Shown: piece by piece, positions 24,637 through 33,775 of the stretch
Position numbering within the stretch: the first letter of the stretch is position 1
How the letters are laid out: each line of letters begins with the position of its first letter
From: Eisenbergiella sp963559585
GTDB lineage: Bacteria; Bacillota; Clostridia; Lachnospirales; Lachnospiraceae
NCBI GenBank assembly: GCA_963559585.1
Contig: CAUWLJ010000003.1
Coordinates: 1 to 64,000 of the forward strand
Length of the DNA: 64,000 nucleotides
Reading direction: 5' to 3'
The notes under the pieces: generated by a model
What the model saw: the letters and a program-made list of their open reading frames with translations, nothing else
What the model was told of the DNA's origin: nothing
Database searches by the model: none
Program-made: the position numbers and the translations under genes

Positions 24637-25116
24637 CTATCTCCCGCCTTCCTTCTCCTGAAGCTCCAGATACCGGACAGATACATAGCCCGTCAGGTCG
24701 CCGGACAGGATCAGCGCCCAATCTGAGCCCAGCTCCAGCACCTCCCCCTCATCCCCCGGAGCCAGGAAGCCGATGATCTCCCCGTTCATGGAAGGCTCCA
24801 GCCGCACGAACAGCCTTCCCTCCCCATGCACGGCTGTGAAGGAATACGAAACGTCCTGGGGATCAGAAAATCCCCCCTCTTCTTCGGACTTTGGCAGAGC
24901 GGCATCGTCCGCCGTCTCCGTCTCTGCCGCCTCCTCATTATCTTCTGCTTCAGACGCAGAAAGGAAGCCTGAGTAAGCCGGGGCCGACAGCTCTATATTG
25001 GTCGTTTCCCCGGATACGGCAAAGGCAGCATCCATTTTCCCAAACTGTATACAGGCAGCAGCTCCCGTTACCAGATAGACTGCGGTCACCCCGGTAAGAA
25101 CAATCCTTCGTTTCAT
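24637..25116 (-). CDS. Small exported or membrane-anchored SH3-domain protein
   Basis: A 159-aa protein. The N-terminus MKRRIVLTGVTAVYLVTGAA is a signal or anchor helix. Residues about 45-95 are acidic and low-complexity (SEAEDNEEAAETETADD). The last 60 residues (AVHGEGRLFVRLEPSMNGEI, then GDEGEVLELGSDWALI and GYVSVRYLEL) are a bacterial SH3-like domain, usually a wall or peptide binder. It converges tail to tail with the AgrC-like kinase gene and has a good Shine-Dalgarno (GAGAGG). The function is unknown beyond probable wall binding. Confidence 0.8.
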   Translation of the reverse strand: MKRRIVLTGVTAVYLVTGAAACIQFGKMDAAFAVSGETTNIELSAPAYSGFLSASEAEDNEEAAETETADDAALPKSEEEGGFSDPQDVSYSFTAVHGEGRLFVRLEPSMNGEIIGFLAPGDEGEVLELGSDWALILSGDLTGYVSVRYLELQEKEGGR

Positions 25117-25173
25117 GATTTCCTCTCATTCCGCCGCTTGGGCGTCTTTTTCCCATTTCCCGCCGCCTGCTTC

Positions 25174-26094
25174 TCATTTTAGGCAGGGAAGCTGTATGTA
25201 AACGGCCATTCCGTTACCAATGCCGCTCCTGGCATAGATGGTTCCCCCGTAACGCAGGACAATGGCCCTGGCCTGCGTCAGACCCAGGCCGTTTCCTCTC
25301 ATCCGGTTGGAGCCCTGATAGTTCCGCTCAAAAATACGCGCCGTTTCTTCTGCGTCAAGCCCCATGCCATTATCCTTTGCCACGATAAAAAGCTCCCCGC
25401 CCACGTTGGAAACGGTGATCACCAGACGGCCCGGACGCTGCATATATTGGATGGAATTGTCGATAATATTGTGAAACAGGATCCGCAGAAGCCCCGGCTC
25501 CGCCGCCACAGGAACGGCAGCCGAGCCGCTGGAAAGCTGGACAGCAACGCCTGCCCGGCTGGCAAAAGGCTTCATCTCCTCCATAACTTCAAGCACAACG
25601 GCCGCAAGATCCACAACAGGCATGTCCTCCTTTGCCACAGGAGGCGGAAGAAGCTGTGCCCAGTCCTCCTCCCCGGAGCGGCTCTCACGCTCCTCAGCCT
25701 CCTGTCTGGCCTCCTGAAGCTGGCAGCGCACCTCCTCCAGCTCCTGTCCCAGCTCCTCTATCTCCCTTCTGCCCGCCTCATTCCTTTTCTTCAGCCGTCC
25801 AATCTCCTCCTCCTTCTCAGCCAGCATCTGCTTCTGAGTGCTGCGCTCATAGGAAACCTCCCGAACCTGCCCGTACTCCTCCATAAGCCGGTTCTGGCTG
25901 ATGCGAAAATAGATCAGTCCGATACAGCTGTGCAGAACGAAGAACAGAAGGAATAAATAGGGCTTTCCCTGAAACAGAAAAAAAATGGTTGCCGCGTAGC
26001 AGAAAAACAGAATCAGGAGCAGAAGAAGCTCCGTCCATGAGATATTCGCCTTTTTTATTTCGTCTTTTTCCATACCAATTCCCTTATTTACCAT
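25174..26094 (-). CDS. HATPase-domain membrane protein (kinase-like, no H-box histidine)
   Basis: A 306-aa protein starting MVNKGIGMEKDEIKKANI; an alternative start at 26073 has an equally good site. There are two membrane helices (LLLLLILFFCYAATIFFLF and LFLLFFVLHSCIGLIYF), a long coiled coil rich in Glu and Arg, then an ATP-binding domain. That domain has N-box ILFHNIIDNSIQYMQ, G1 DNGMGLD and G2 GNGLGLTQARAI. The linker has no histidine where a DHp phospho-acceptor should be. The only nearby histidine is within the N-box. So autophosphorylation on His is doubtful, and no regulator gene is adjacent. It may act as an ATP-dependent switch or a regulator of another kinase. Confidence 0.8.
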   Translation of the reverse strand: MVNKGIGMEKDEIKKANISWTELLLLLILFFCYAATIFFLFQGKPYLFLLFFVLHSCIGLIYFRISQNRLMEEYGQVREVSYERSTQKQMLAEKEEEIGRLKKRNEAGRREIEELGQELEEVRCQLQEARQEAEERESRSGEEDWAQLLPPPVAKEDMPVVDLAAVVLEVMEEMKPFASRAGVAVQLSSGSAAVPVAAEPGLLRILFHNIIDNSIQYMQRPGRLVITVSNVGGELFIVAKDNGMGLDAEETARIFERNYQGSNRMRGNGLGLTQARAIVLRYGGTIYARSGIGNGMAVYIQLPCLK

Positions 26095-26239
26095 GTCAAT
26101 CCCCTTATCCGCCAGGATAACGGCGGCTCGTTTTAAGATAAGGATAAAGGTTTTTCCGGGGAAGGAGCAACGACCACTTGGCGGGAAAAGAAGCCGTTCA
26201 GGGGGCGGAAGCCCCCCATCCGGGGAGGCTGCCATCATC

Positions 26240-27052
26240 CTATTGAAAATACGGCCCCCCGCAGAAATCCTCCCACCTGGAGGAAGGAATCGTAGGACTT
26301 AAAATAATACACTCCGGATCCGGCGCCAGCACATGCCTGGTCACCTCAAAGATCCCCCTTGCGTCGCACAGGATACACTCCGCTTCGCCAAGCTGCACCT
26401 TCTTCGCCGCTCCCGTATCGTAGAAAGCCTGGGTCAGCTTCACAAAATCCTCAGAAATATAGGGCTGGCGTGAATTGAAATGCCGCCTCATATAGATTTT
26501 TTTCAGGCTTCCATCCGGCAGCTTCGTATAGAATTCACAGGGCATATCCGTCAAACGATGGGGCACGTTCAGCACCTCCTCCACCCCATGGATGAAGGTG
26601 TTGCGGGCATGGGTCACGCCCGCCAGCAGGATACGCCCGTTCCTTTCCCTCAGGCGGTCATAGCAGCCTCCCGGCGTACAAGGCGTATTGTACTCCTCCT
26701 CCCCGGCCAGATACTCTGCCGCCTCTCTGCCGAATCCCGCCATGCTGTGGGTGGGATGCAGGGAACGGATCACACCCGGACGCTTCCGAAACAGGTTTGG
26801 CAGGATTCCCACACAGGCAGGCTCCGTATCCCGGTCAAAAACCGTGTAACCGCTCCCCATCTGCGCCCAGGTATGGGTAGGTAGCAGCAAAAGCCCTTCC
26901 GCAAAATACTCCATCAGCGCGTCCAGCACCGTATCCGCGCCGCCCTCCACATCCCCCATCGCTTTCATGGAGGAGTGCATCAAAACCGTGTCTGTGGGGC
27001 GCAGCCCCATCTCCTTTAATTGTTCCTTCAAATCTTCCTTTGTATAGCTCAT
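26240..27052 (-). CDS. AAC(3)-family N-acetyltransferase
   Basis: A 270-aa protein starting MSYTKEDLKEQLKEMGLRPT. It shows the aminoglycoside 3-N-acetyltransferase family motifs: VLMHSSMKAMGDVEGG near residue 28, LLLLPTHTW, and VIRSLHPTHSMAGFG near residue 95 with the catalytic His-Ser area. YokD-like housekeeping members share these, so real aminoglycoside resistance cannot be inferred. The frame is open upstream, but the GGGAG site favours 27052. It is the last gene of a minus-strand stretch. The 27053-27474 region upstream has no other gene that I can support. Confidence 0.85.
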   Translation of the reverse strand: MSYTKEDLKEQLKEMGLRPTDTVLMHSSMKAMGDVEGGADTVLDALMEYFAEGLLLLPTHTWAQMGSGYTVFDRDTEPACVGILPNLFRKRPGVIRSLHPTHSMAGFGREAAEYLAGEEEYNTPCTPGGCYDRLRERNGRILLAGVTHARNTFIHGVEEVLNVPHRLTDMPCEFYTKLPDGSLKKIYMRRHFNSRQPYISEDFVKLTQAFYDTGAAKKVQLGEAECILCDARGIFEVTRHVLAPDPECIILSPTIPSSRWEDFCGGPYFQ

Positions 27053-27474
27053 ACTCTCCCTTTCTGGTGTAGCAGCTGCCCTCTTCGCTAAATTCAAAAA
27101 CCCCGCTGCAAACATGGCTGCTTGTCTCATTGCTCACGGGAATAAAGAAAATGCAGAAAACCGCAGCCCTCACCCTGTTGCAAAAGCTACTCTCCTATCT
27201 TCCATCATCGCACGGATTACCGGAAAAGGCAACTGTTGGAAAGCTATCTAAAGCTGCCCGATGTGGCTGAATGCAGCGTTTAGCTGCGCCCATTCGATAA
27301 CACGCTCCAGCGGCCTGCTGAAAGTTATAAATTCTTCTGTGCAAAAAAGACCCGCCCTCCGCCAAAGTATGCTAAAATAAGGCTGTCATACGCCGGCTTA
27401 CAAGGAAAGGATTTTCTCAAATGGCTGTCCACGCGGACTCCAACGAATGAAAATACAGCAGACAGGAGGGCTCC

Positions 27475-28335
27475 ATGCTCTATCTCACCCGATTTACCTT
27501 CCCCGAAGAAGAAATAGAAACAGATTTTATTTTCCGTCAGAAGCGTACCTGCTACGACACCTACTACCCCTTTCAGATCCTTTCCAAGCACCACCTGCGC
27601 CAGCTTGATCTGGAACCGGTGACTATCCTCTACGGCGGCAACGGCTCCGGCAAGTCCACCGCCCTGAACGTGATCGCTGAAAAGCTGCATCTTCTGCGGG
27701 ACACCAGATACAACCGCTCCAATTTCTATAAGGACTATCTGAAGCTGTGCACCTGTGAACCGGAGCATCCCAGGCTTCCCCCGGACGCCAGGATGATCAC
27801 CAGCGACGATGTATTCGATTTTATTCTGAACCTGAGAACCATCAACGACGGAATCGACCTGAAAAGGGAAGAACTGTTTGAAGAATATCTGGACGCAAGG
27901 TATTCCTCCTTCCACATGAAATCACTGGAGGATTATGACCAGCTGAAAAAAGTGAACATGGCCCGCAGCAAAACTCAGTCCCGCTACGTGCGCGGCAATG
28001 TGATGGACAACGTGAGAGAACATTCCAACGGGGAAAGCGCCTTCCTCTACTTTTCTGAAAAAATCCGGGAAAACAGCCTCTATCTGCTGGACGAGCCGGA
28101 AAACAGCCTCTCCCCTGCCAGACAGCAGGAACTGGTTCGTTTTCTGGAGGATTCCGCCCGCTTCTACGGCTGTCAGTTCCTCATTGCCACCCACTCCCCC
28201 TTCCTGCTCTCCATCAAGGGCGCGAAGATCTATGATCTGGACGAGGATCCGGTGGATGTGAAGAAATGGACGCAGCTTGAGAATGTGCGGATGTATTATG
28301 AATTTTTTAAAAGGCATGAGAAGGAATTTCTGTGA
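27475..28335 (+). CDS. Stand-alone ABC/AAA-type ATPase
   Basis: A 286-aa soluble ATPase. Walker A is GGNGSGKST at residues 54-62. The signature-like SNGESAF is near residue 183, Walker B with catalytic Glu (LYLLDEPENSLSP) near 202, and the switch histidine in ATHSPFLL near 238. This is the predicted-ATPase group related to SMC/RecF-like ABC ATPases, used in many roles. There is no membrane partner or nuclease gene adjacent, so the function is open. GGAGGG precedes the ATG. Confidence 0.85.
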   Translation: MLYLTRFTFPEEEIETDFIFRQKRTCYDTYYPFQILSKHHLRQLDLEPVTILYGGNGSGKSTALNVIAEKLHLLRDTRYNRSNFYKDYLKLCTCEPEHPRLPPDARMITSDDVFDFILNLRTINDGIDLKREELFEEYLDARYSSFHMKSLEDYDQLKKVNMARSKTQSRYVRGNVMDNVREHSNGESAFLYFSEKIRENSLYLLDEPENSLSPARQQELVRFLEDSARFYGCQFLIATHSPFLLSIKGAKIYDLDEDPVDVKKWTQLENVRMYYEFFKRHEKEFL

Positions 28336-28477
28336 AAAGAGAGAAGGCTGATGAAATGCACAATAATGAGGCTGACATTCCATGTTTATTGGGAAATATT
28401 TTTGTCATTATAAAATCCATTTTGTCCCCCAAGATAAAATACATACACTTTCCAAATTACTTTTTACCCAAAAATGA

Positions 28478-28535
28478 CGGATACGGCCTCAGAACACTTC
28501 CCAATGCCGTATCCGCCCGTTTAGGAATCATTTTT
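28478..28535 (+). terminator. Hairpin after the ATPase gene, possible terminator
   Basis: A perfect 10-bp inverted repeat (28478-28487 with 28506-28515, 18-nt loop) lies between the convergent ATPase and sulfatase genes and is followed by a T-rich stretch. The loop is long and the T-run is not immediate, so the call is weak. Confidence 0.4.
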
Positions 28536-28570
28536 AAAAACTTCAAAGACGAATGAAAAAGAACCTCCGC

Positions 28571-30118
28571 CTACATCCCACATTTCCCAATTCCGTCCAT
28601 CTCCCGCACTCCCGGATCATCTGACCTGTAATCCTGATCCCAGTATCCTTTGGGATGAATCTTCGTCCGGTATCTATGGTGAGGAACGGGAATCGGATCC
28701 GCCGCCCTCATCATGCTCCGGGCGAGAAGCTGAAGCAGCTCCTGCCGCACCTTTGCATACTCCTCCCGCTCCCACAGGTTATCCTGCTCAAACGGATCCT
28801 TCTCCAGAGCATACAGATACCCATTTCCCATCATATCCAGCTGGAGATGGTATCCTCCATGCCACACCGCCCGTACCTGGCCGCACTGTGTCCAGGTATT
28901 CAGGCAGTCATAGGAAACCTTATTGTGAATGGCACCCTCCTGCTCCTCCGTCAGGCTGTCCTCATCTCCCCAGTACAGCCCTCCGAATCCGCTTTCCGCA
29001 TAGGCTGTATCATATTCCTTCTCCGGAATATCCTTATTCTCAAGAAGCGGAAGGATACTCTTCCCCTGCACCCCGAAGGGCGTCTCTATCCCCAGCATGT
29101 CACAGATTGTGGGCAGAATATCCACAATACTCACATAGGCGTCCCTCTCTTTTCCACGCCCTTCAATCCCCGGCCCTCTCCAGATCATGGGAATGCGGGT
29201 CAGGATCTGCGGCAGATCGGCTCCCTTTCGGATCAGGCCGTATTCCCCCACAAAATCTCCATGATCCGACAGGAAAAGCACCACCGTATCCTCCTCCAGC
29301 CCTCTCTCCCTCAGCCCCTCGATCAGACGGCGGAACTGATCGTCGATCAGGCGGAGCATTCCATGGTAATTGGAACGCGCCCGGAGTATCCGCTTTTCAA
29401 TGTCTTCCCCTAAAACTCCTTCCCAGTCTCTGCGAAGCCATTCAAAGCGGAAGCCCTTCTGCCCAAGGATCTCTTTTCCCGCATGAACCTCCGGCAGCTC
29501 CTCCGGCGGAAACAGATCAAAATAGGGCTTGGGAACCTGATAGGGATTATGGGGCTCCGCAAAGGATACCCAGGCAAAGAAGGGCCTTCCTTCCTCCAGG
29601 CCATCAATGAATTTCAGCACGGAGCTGACATTTCGATAGGGATGCTGCACCTCCACTCCGCCGGGAGAGGGCTCGTGGATTTCCAGATGCTTCGTACCGC
29701 AAAGGAAATCTGCAAATTCCTTCTGCTCCTTTGTAGCATTTTCTTCCCCCTCATACCCCAGATGGCCGCTTTCCTCCCAGAAATCGAAATCCCCTTCCCC
29801 ATGATGGGAGTGGTTCTTCCCGCATAAGGCCGTCGCGTATCCCTGCTCCTTCAGCACGTCCAGAAGGTCCCTGGTATAAATTGCGTCCCTGGCATTGTGG
29901 TTGGTTCGGACACAGTGGGTTTCCGAATACCTTCCGGTAAACATACTCACTCTGGCCGGCATACAGGTGGGATTCGATGTATATGCCCGGTCAAAATCCA
30001 CGCCACCCTGCGCCCATTCATCCAAAAAGGGCATGGTATCCAGCTCATACCCACAGCCCCTGCGAAGATCTGCCCTCTGCTGATCCGTCATTACAATGAT
30101 GATGTTTTTCTTCTTCAT
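28571..30118 (-). CDS. Sulfatase, S1 family, Cys-type (locus I)
   Basis: A 515-aa sulfatase with no signal peptide, so it acts in the cytoplasm on imported sulfated sugars. Metal-site MTDQQRAD is at residues 10-17. The formylglycine motif is CMPARVSMFTG with C52. The second metal site is FLSDHGDFVGEYG. The Cys-type motif needs an anaerobic sulfatase-maturating radical SAM enzyme, and none is encoded in this window. The gene follows two sugar permease genes and a binding-protein gene in the same direction, so it probably completes a pathway for sulfated glycan pieces. The substrate cannot be fixed from sequence. Confidence 0.92.
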   Translation of the reverse strand: MKKKNIIIVMTDQQRADLRRGCGYELDTMPFLDEWAQGGVDFDRAYTSNPTCMPARVSMFTGRYSETHCVRTNHNARDAIYTRDLLDVLKEQGYATALCGKNHSHHGEGDFDFWEESGHLGYEGEENATKEQKEFADFLCGTKHLEIHEPSPGGVEVQHPYRNVSSVLKFIDGLEEGRPFFAWVSFAEPHNPYQVPKPYFDLFPPEELPEVHAGKEILGQKGFRFEWLRRDWEGVLGEDIEKRILRARSNYHGMLRLIDDQFRRLIEGLRERGLEEDTVVLFLSDHGDFVGEYGLIRKGADLPQILTRIPMIWRGPGIEGRGKERDAYVSIVDILPTICDMLGIETPFGVQGKSILPLLENKDIPEKEYDTAYAESGFGGLYWGDEDSLTEEQEGAIHNKVSYDCLNTWTQCGQVRAVWHGGYHLQLDMMGNGYLYALEKDPFEQDNLWEREEYAKVRQELLQLLARSMMRAADPIPVPHHRYRTKIHPKGYWDQDYRSDDPGVREMDGIGKCGM

Positions 30119-30131
30119 ATCTTTATCACCC

Positions 30132-31022
30132 TCACCCTTTCACTGCCCCTATCATAACACCTTTTACAAAATATTTCTGCACAAAGGGATAAATGATCAG
30201 CATGGGGACGCTGGATACTACGATAGCGGAATACTTAATCGCCTCCGCCATCTTAATCTTCTCTGCCATACCCACATCATTCGTCCCCATCTGTTCGGTC
30301 TGCCCCAGTAACAGGATATTACGCAGTATGATCTGCAGCGGATATTTATTATCGTCCTTTAAATAAATCAAAGCGTCAAAATAGGCATTCCAGATACCTA
30401 CCGCATAATACAGGATCAATACCGCAATGATTGCCTTTGAAAGAGGAATCACAATCTTCAAAAGCATCTGGATATTGCCGCAGCCATCCAGCCTTGCCGA
30501 TTCATAAAGCTCTTCCGGTATGCTGTTCTCAAAAAATGTCTTGGCAACAATCAGATTATAGGTTGAAATTGCCGCCGGGATCAATAAAGCCCAGATAGAA
30601 TCGTACATCCCCAAATCCCGTACCAGAAGGTAAGTAGGAACCATTCCTCCATTAAAATACATAGTGAACAGAATCGCCATCATAAACAGATTCCTGCCCG
30701 GCAGCTTTGGTCTGGAAAGAGGATAAGCCGCCACAATCGTCAAGATTACGCTGATCGTGGTTCCGCTTAGAGTATAAAAGCAGGAATTCAGAAATCCTCT
30801 CCAAATGTCCTCATTCTCAAACACCATAGTATACGCCTTTAGTGTGAAACCCTTTGGAATCAACAAGACTTCTCCCTTTATCACCAGATCCGGATCCGAA
30901 AAGGAAGCAGCAAGCGCAAAAAGGAGAGGGATCAGAACGATCAGAATAATCACCGCTCCAAGAAAATTGACCACAATATCAAAAAAGAGATCACTTTTTA
31001 TTTTTTTCTTCCATTCAGTCAT
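30132..31022 (-). CDS. Sugar ABC permease, LplC/YtcP type (locus I)
   Basis: A 296-aa membrane protein with about six helices. It has the inner-membrane-component loop RSARLDGCGNIQMLLKIVIPLSKAI in the form EELYESARLDGCG, and ends FVQKYFVKGVMIGAVKG, typical of the COG0395 LplC/YtcP group. It pairs with the LplB-type permease encoded upstream. There is no ATPase gene; a shared MsmK-type ATPase from elsewhere is the usual solution. GAGAGG precedes the ATG. Confidence 0.93.
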   Translation of the reverse strand: MTEWKKKIKSDLFFDIVVNFLGAVIILIVLIPLLFALAASFSDPDLVIKGEVLLIPKGFTLKAYTMVFENEDIWRGFLNSCFYTLSGTTISVILTIVAAYPLSRPKLPGRNLFMMAILFTMYFNGGMVPTYLLVRDLGMYDSIWALLIPAAISTYNLIVAKTFFENSIPEELYESARLDGCGNIQMLLKIVIPLSKAIIAVLILYYAVGIWNAYFDALIYLKDDNKYPLQIILRNILLLGQTEQMGTNDVGMAEKIKMAEAIKYSAIVVSSVPMLIIYPFVQKYFVKGVMIGAVKG

Positions 31023-31062
31023 CTTTGCCTCTCATTCTGCCGCATCAACGGCCTTTCCATTT

Positions 31063-31974
31063 TTACCACAAGCCTGTTTTTGTGGTTTTCTTGCTGATAA
31101 AATTGGCGCTGACTAACAGGACAAAATTAATCACTGAATTAAACATTCCCACCGCCGTGCTGTAGCTGAACTGCCCCTTCTGGATTCCGTTTTTGTAAAT
31201 AAAGGTAGAAATAATCTCACTGGAAGAAAGCGTTACACTATTCTGCATCAGAAGCACCTTTTCAAACCCTACCGACATGAGATTTCCAATCCTCATAATG
31301 AACATAATCAGAATCGTACCCATAATACAGGGGATGGATATATGCAGAATCTTCTGCATTCTGGAAGCTCCGTCAATGGAAGCCGCCTCATACAGCTCCT
31401 GATCCACCCCCGCCAGAGCCGCAATATAGATGATCGCATTGAATCCCATAAACTGCCACACATTTGAAAATACATACAGCGGCTGGAAATAAGATGGCTT
31501 TGACATGAAATCAACCGCCTCTAATCCAAACAATCCTGTGATTTTATTAAACAGTCCATAGTCCTTGTTGGAAAACAGGGTAAGCATACTGACAATCACA
31601 ACAACCGAAAGAAAGTTGGGCATATAGGTAATATTCTGTATTGCCTTTCTGAACCTTACATTCTTAATCTCGTTGATCAGAAGCGCCAATATAATCGGCA
31701 TCGGGAAACCGATCAGCATGGTAAACAAACTGAGAGATATGGTGTTCCACAGAATATCCCCAAAATAATAGGACTCAAAAAACTGCTTGAAATAAGTAAA
31801 TCCTGCCCATGGACTTCCTGTTATACCTAAAGTAGGGTTAAACCTCTTAAAAGCAATCTGCAGCCCATACATAGGAGCATATTTAAATATGATATACCAC
31901 AAAAGCGGAATTGCCAGCAGTGCATACAGACTGAAATTCCTTTTTATATCCTTCCATTTCCGTTTCAAACCCAA
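31063..31974 (-). CDS. Sugar ABC permease, LplB type (locus I)
   Basis: A 303-aa membrane protein of the COG4209 LplB group: NFSLYALLAIPLLWYIIFKY at the start, YGLQIAFKRFNP and the EELYEAASIDGASR-like loop (DQELYEAASIDGASRMQKI). The start is TTG at 31974 just after AGGAGG; a second TTG two codons later is possible. It probably imports oligosaccharides with its LplC-type partner and the lipoprotein encoded upstream. Confidence 0.92.
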   Translation of the reverse strand: MGLKRKWKDIKRNFSLYALLAIPLLWYIIFKYAPMYGLQIAFKRFNPTLGITGSPWAGFTYFKQFFESYYFGDILWNTISLSLFTMLIGFPMPIILALLINEIKNVRFRKAIQNITYMPNFLSVVVIVSMLTLFSNKDYGLFNKITGLFGLEAVDFMSKPSYFQPLYVFSNVWQFMGFNAIIYIAALAGVDQELYEAASIDGASRMQKILHISIPCIMGTILIMFIMRIGNLMSVGFEKVLLMQNSVTLSSSEIISTFIYKNGIQKGQFSYSTAVGMFNSVINFVLLVSANFISKKTTKTGLW

Positions 31975-32004
31975 TCCCCTCCTGTCTTTATCAGAGCATC
32001 CGGG

Positions 32005-32046
32005 TAACAGAAAGGCCAGCCCGCCTCATGTCAGGCCCGGCTGGCC
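32005..32046 (-). terminator. Hairpin between binding-protein and permease genes (locus I)
   Basis: On the minus strand an 8-bp outer stem (32039-32046 with 32014-32021) and an inner GCCT/AGGC stem are followed by a short T-rich run. It lies directly after the binding-protein stop. It could act as a partial terminator or as a 3' stabiliser, giving more binding protein than permease. Confidence 0.6.
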
Positions 32047-32058
32047 CTTTCTATCCCT

Positions 32059-33675
32059 TTACTGCACTGCATCCAGAGCTCTTTGATAAATTTCTTCCAA
32101 TTCCCTGATTCCAATCTGTTCCAGGGTGGCACAGTACTCCTCCCATTTATCAAAGTCCCACTCACCGATAATGAATTTGGTCACAGATTCGTCCCGATAG
32201 TTTACCAGATCCTGTTCAATGGCTATCACTCTCTCCGTATCTTCCAGACTGACGGCCGGCTTCGCATACACCTTCTCCGGCAGAAACTCTGCAAGAGCCG
32301 CGGACACCTCTTTCGTATGGTCGCTTGCCACTGTGCCATCCGTCAGATCCGTTGTCAGAACCGGAAATCCCTTACCGGGAACCAGATTAATCTTACCAAG
32401 AGCAGTCATGAACCCTTCTTCTGCATTCAGGATCTCATCTTTAAATCTGGGAACTCCATTTTCATCAAAGGTATAGGTTTCTCCTTCGATTCCGTAACTG
32501 AAAAACAAACCTCCTTCTTCACTGAAAAAATAGTCCACCCATCTGATAGCCGCCTCAGGATTGCTGCAGGTATTGCTCAGGGCAAAGGCTCCCAGCGTCA
32601 CTCCCGTATTCGCATCTGCCCAAAGCTGATCGCCATTGGGACCGATCAGGGGATCATATCCCACATAATCCAGTTCACAATTCAAAAACACATCCGAATA
32701 GGGCATGTACATCGCTCCAAAAAGTTCTCCCGCCAAGTTGCTTCTCCATGCAGGCCTGTCATTTTTGTAATAATCCTGCCACAGGAGTCCTTCTTCATAC
32801 AGTTCATTCAGATACTGTAAATACATCTTGAACTCATCATCACAGAGCCAGTTATGTAATTTCCCGTTCTCATCTACATTATAAGTGTCCTTCATCTGTA
32901 ACTGTAAACCAAAGGAGCCGCCCAGGGCATACACAGAACTGGGCTCCCGTATTCCCAGAGGAATTTCATCCTGCTCCCCATTGCCGTTTGGATCGCCGTC
33001 CCGGAAAGCGGTCAACACTTCCTTAAATTCATCATAATTTGTCGGAATCTCCAATCCCAGTTCGTCCAGCCATTTCTTATTGATCCACTGCTTAAAATCT
33101 ATCATTCCCGTTGCCGAAATATCGATCTGCGGAACTGTATAAATATGGCCGTCAGAGGCTGTCACCGCCTGCTTCATCAGAGGATTTTCGTCAAACAGCT
33201 TCTTCAGGTTAGGAGCATACTCTTCGATCAACCCCTCCAGTGGTATGATCTGCTGACTCGTCACACCATAGGTTGCAATCTGAGTAGCTGTCAGCCCACA
33301 TCTCAAAAAAACATCAGGCAGCTCATTGGACGCAAACAGCAACTGAAGGTTTTCCTGAAATCCGTCTGCCGGAACCTCCTGATAATCCATATGAACATTG
33401 GTCATCTCCTCATACTTGTCCAGAACCAGAACTTCATCCCAGTCAGCCTGATTCTGATCCCGCTGCCCGTATACGGTCAGCGTAATCGGTTCGTTGACAA
33501 TAGGAAACCCTTCCATATTCAGGTTTGCTGCACTCTCAGCCGAAGCCTCATCAGCTCCCGCCTGAGCCTCACCGTTGTCAGAGCCATCCCCTCCTTTTTC
33601 CGATGACGCTCCACATCCTCCGAGAAGCCCTGCTGTCAATGCAATACATAACAGTAACGCAATTTTTTTCTTCAT
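32059..33675 (-). CDS. Lipoprotein sugar-binding protein, LplA/YtcQ type (locus I)
   Basis: A 538-aa lipoprotein starting MKKKIALLLCIALTAGLLGG with lipobox LLGGC. A Glu/Ser/Ala-rich linker follows (EKGGDGSDNGEAQAGADE), then a large family 1 solute-binding domain (LTVYGQRDQNQADWDEVLVL, DPNGNGEQDEIPLG Ca-site-like loop, AIRWVDYFFSEEGG). It binds oligosaccharides outside the membrane for the two permeases. The start at 33675 has AGGAGG 8 nt upstream; an in-frame ATG seven codons earlier is less likely. It follows the two-component regulator genes. Confidence 0.93.
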   Translation of the reverse strand: MKKKIALLLCIALTAGLLGGCGASSEKGGDGSDNGEAQAGADEASAESAANLNMEGFPIVNEPITLTVYGQRDQNQADWDEVLVLDKYEEMTNVHMDYQEVPADGFQENLQLLFASNELPDVFLRCGLTATQIATYGVTSQQIIPLEGLIEEYAPNLKKLFDENPLMKQAVTASDGHIYTVPQIDISATGMIDFKQWINKKWLDELGLEIPTNYDEFKEVLTAFRDGDPNGNGEQDEIPLGIREPSSVYALGGSFGLQLQMKDTYNVDENGKLHNWLCDDEFKMYLQYLNELYEEGLLWQDYYKNDRPAWRSNLAGELFGAMYMPYSDVFLNCELDYVGYDPLIGPNGDQLWADANTGVTLGAFALSNTCSNPEAAIRWVDYFFSEEGGLFFSYGIEGETYTFDENGVPRFKDEILNAEEGFMTALGKINLVPGKGFPVLTTDLTDGTVASDHTKEVSAALAEFLPEKVYAKPAVSLEDTERVIAIEQDLVNYRDESVTKFIIGEWDFDKWEEYCATLEQIGIRELEEIYQRALDAVQ

Positions 33676-33775
33676 AACCCCTGCCTCCTGTCTCAATATT
33701 TGATACTGTTATATAGTAGCACGATTTGCCCCTCTGTTTTTCTGAGATATATTTCCTATTTTTACTTTAACATCT

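Noticed and set aside
26240..27052. Aminoglycoside resistance determinant
   Set aside because: The protein belongs to the AAC(3) fold family, but housekeeping YokD-like members have the same motifs. There is no mobile element nearby, so resistance is not claimed.
27053..27474. Search for a gene or RNA in the spacer between the AAC(3) and ATPase genes
   Set aside because: No frame with a start site, no strong hairpin and no clear promoter pair was found. The AAC(3) frame extends into it, but without a Shine-Dalgarno.
28332..28556. 74-codon plus-strand frame after the ATPase gene
   Set aside because: It overlaps the ATPase stop region and runs through the hairpin at 28478-28515. It has no good ribosome site and no recognisable composition.
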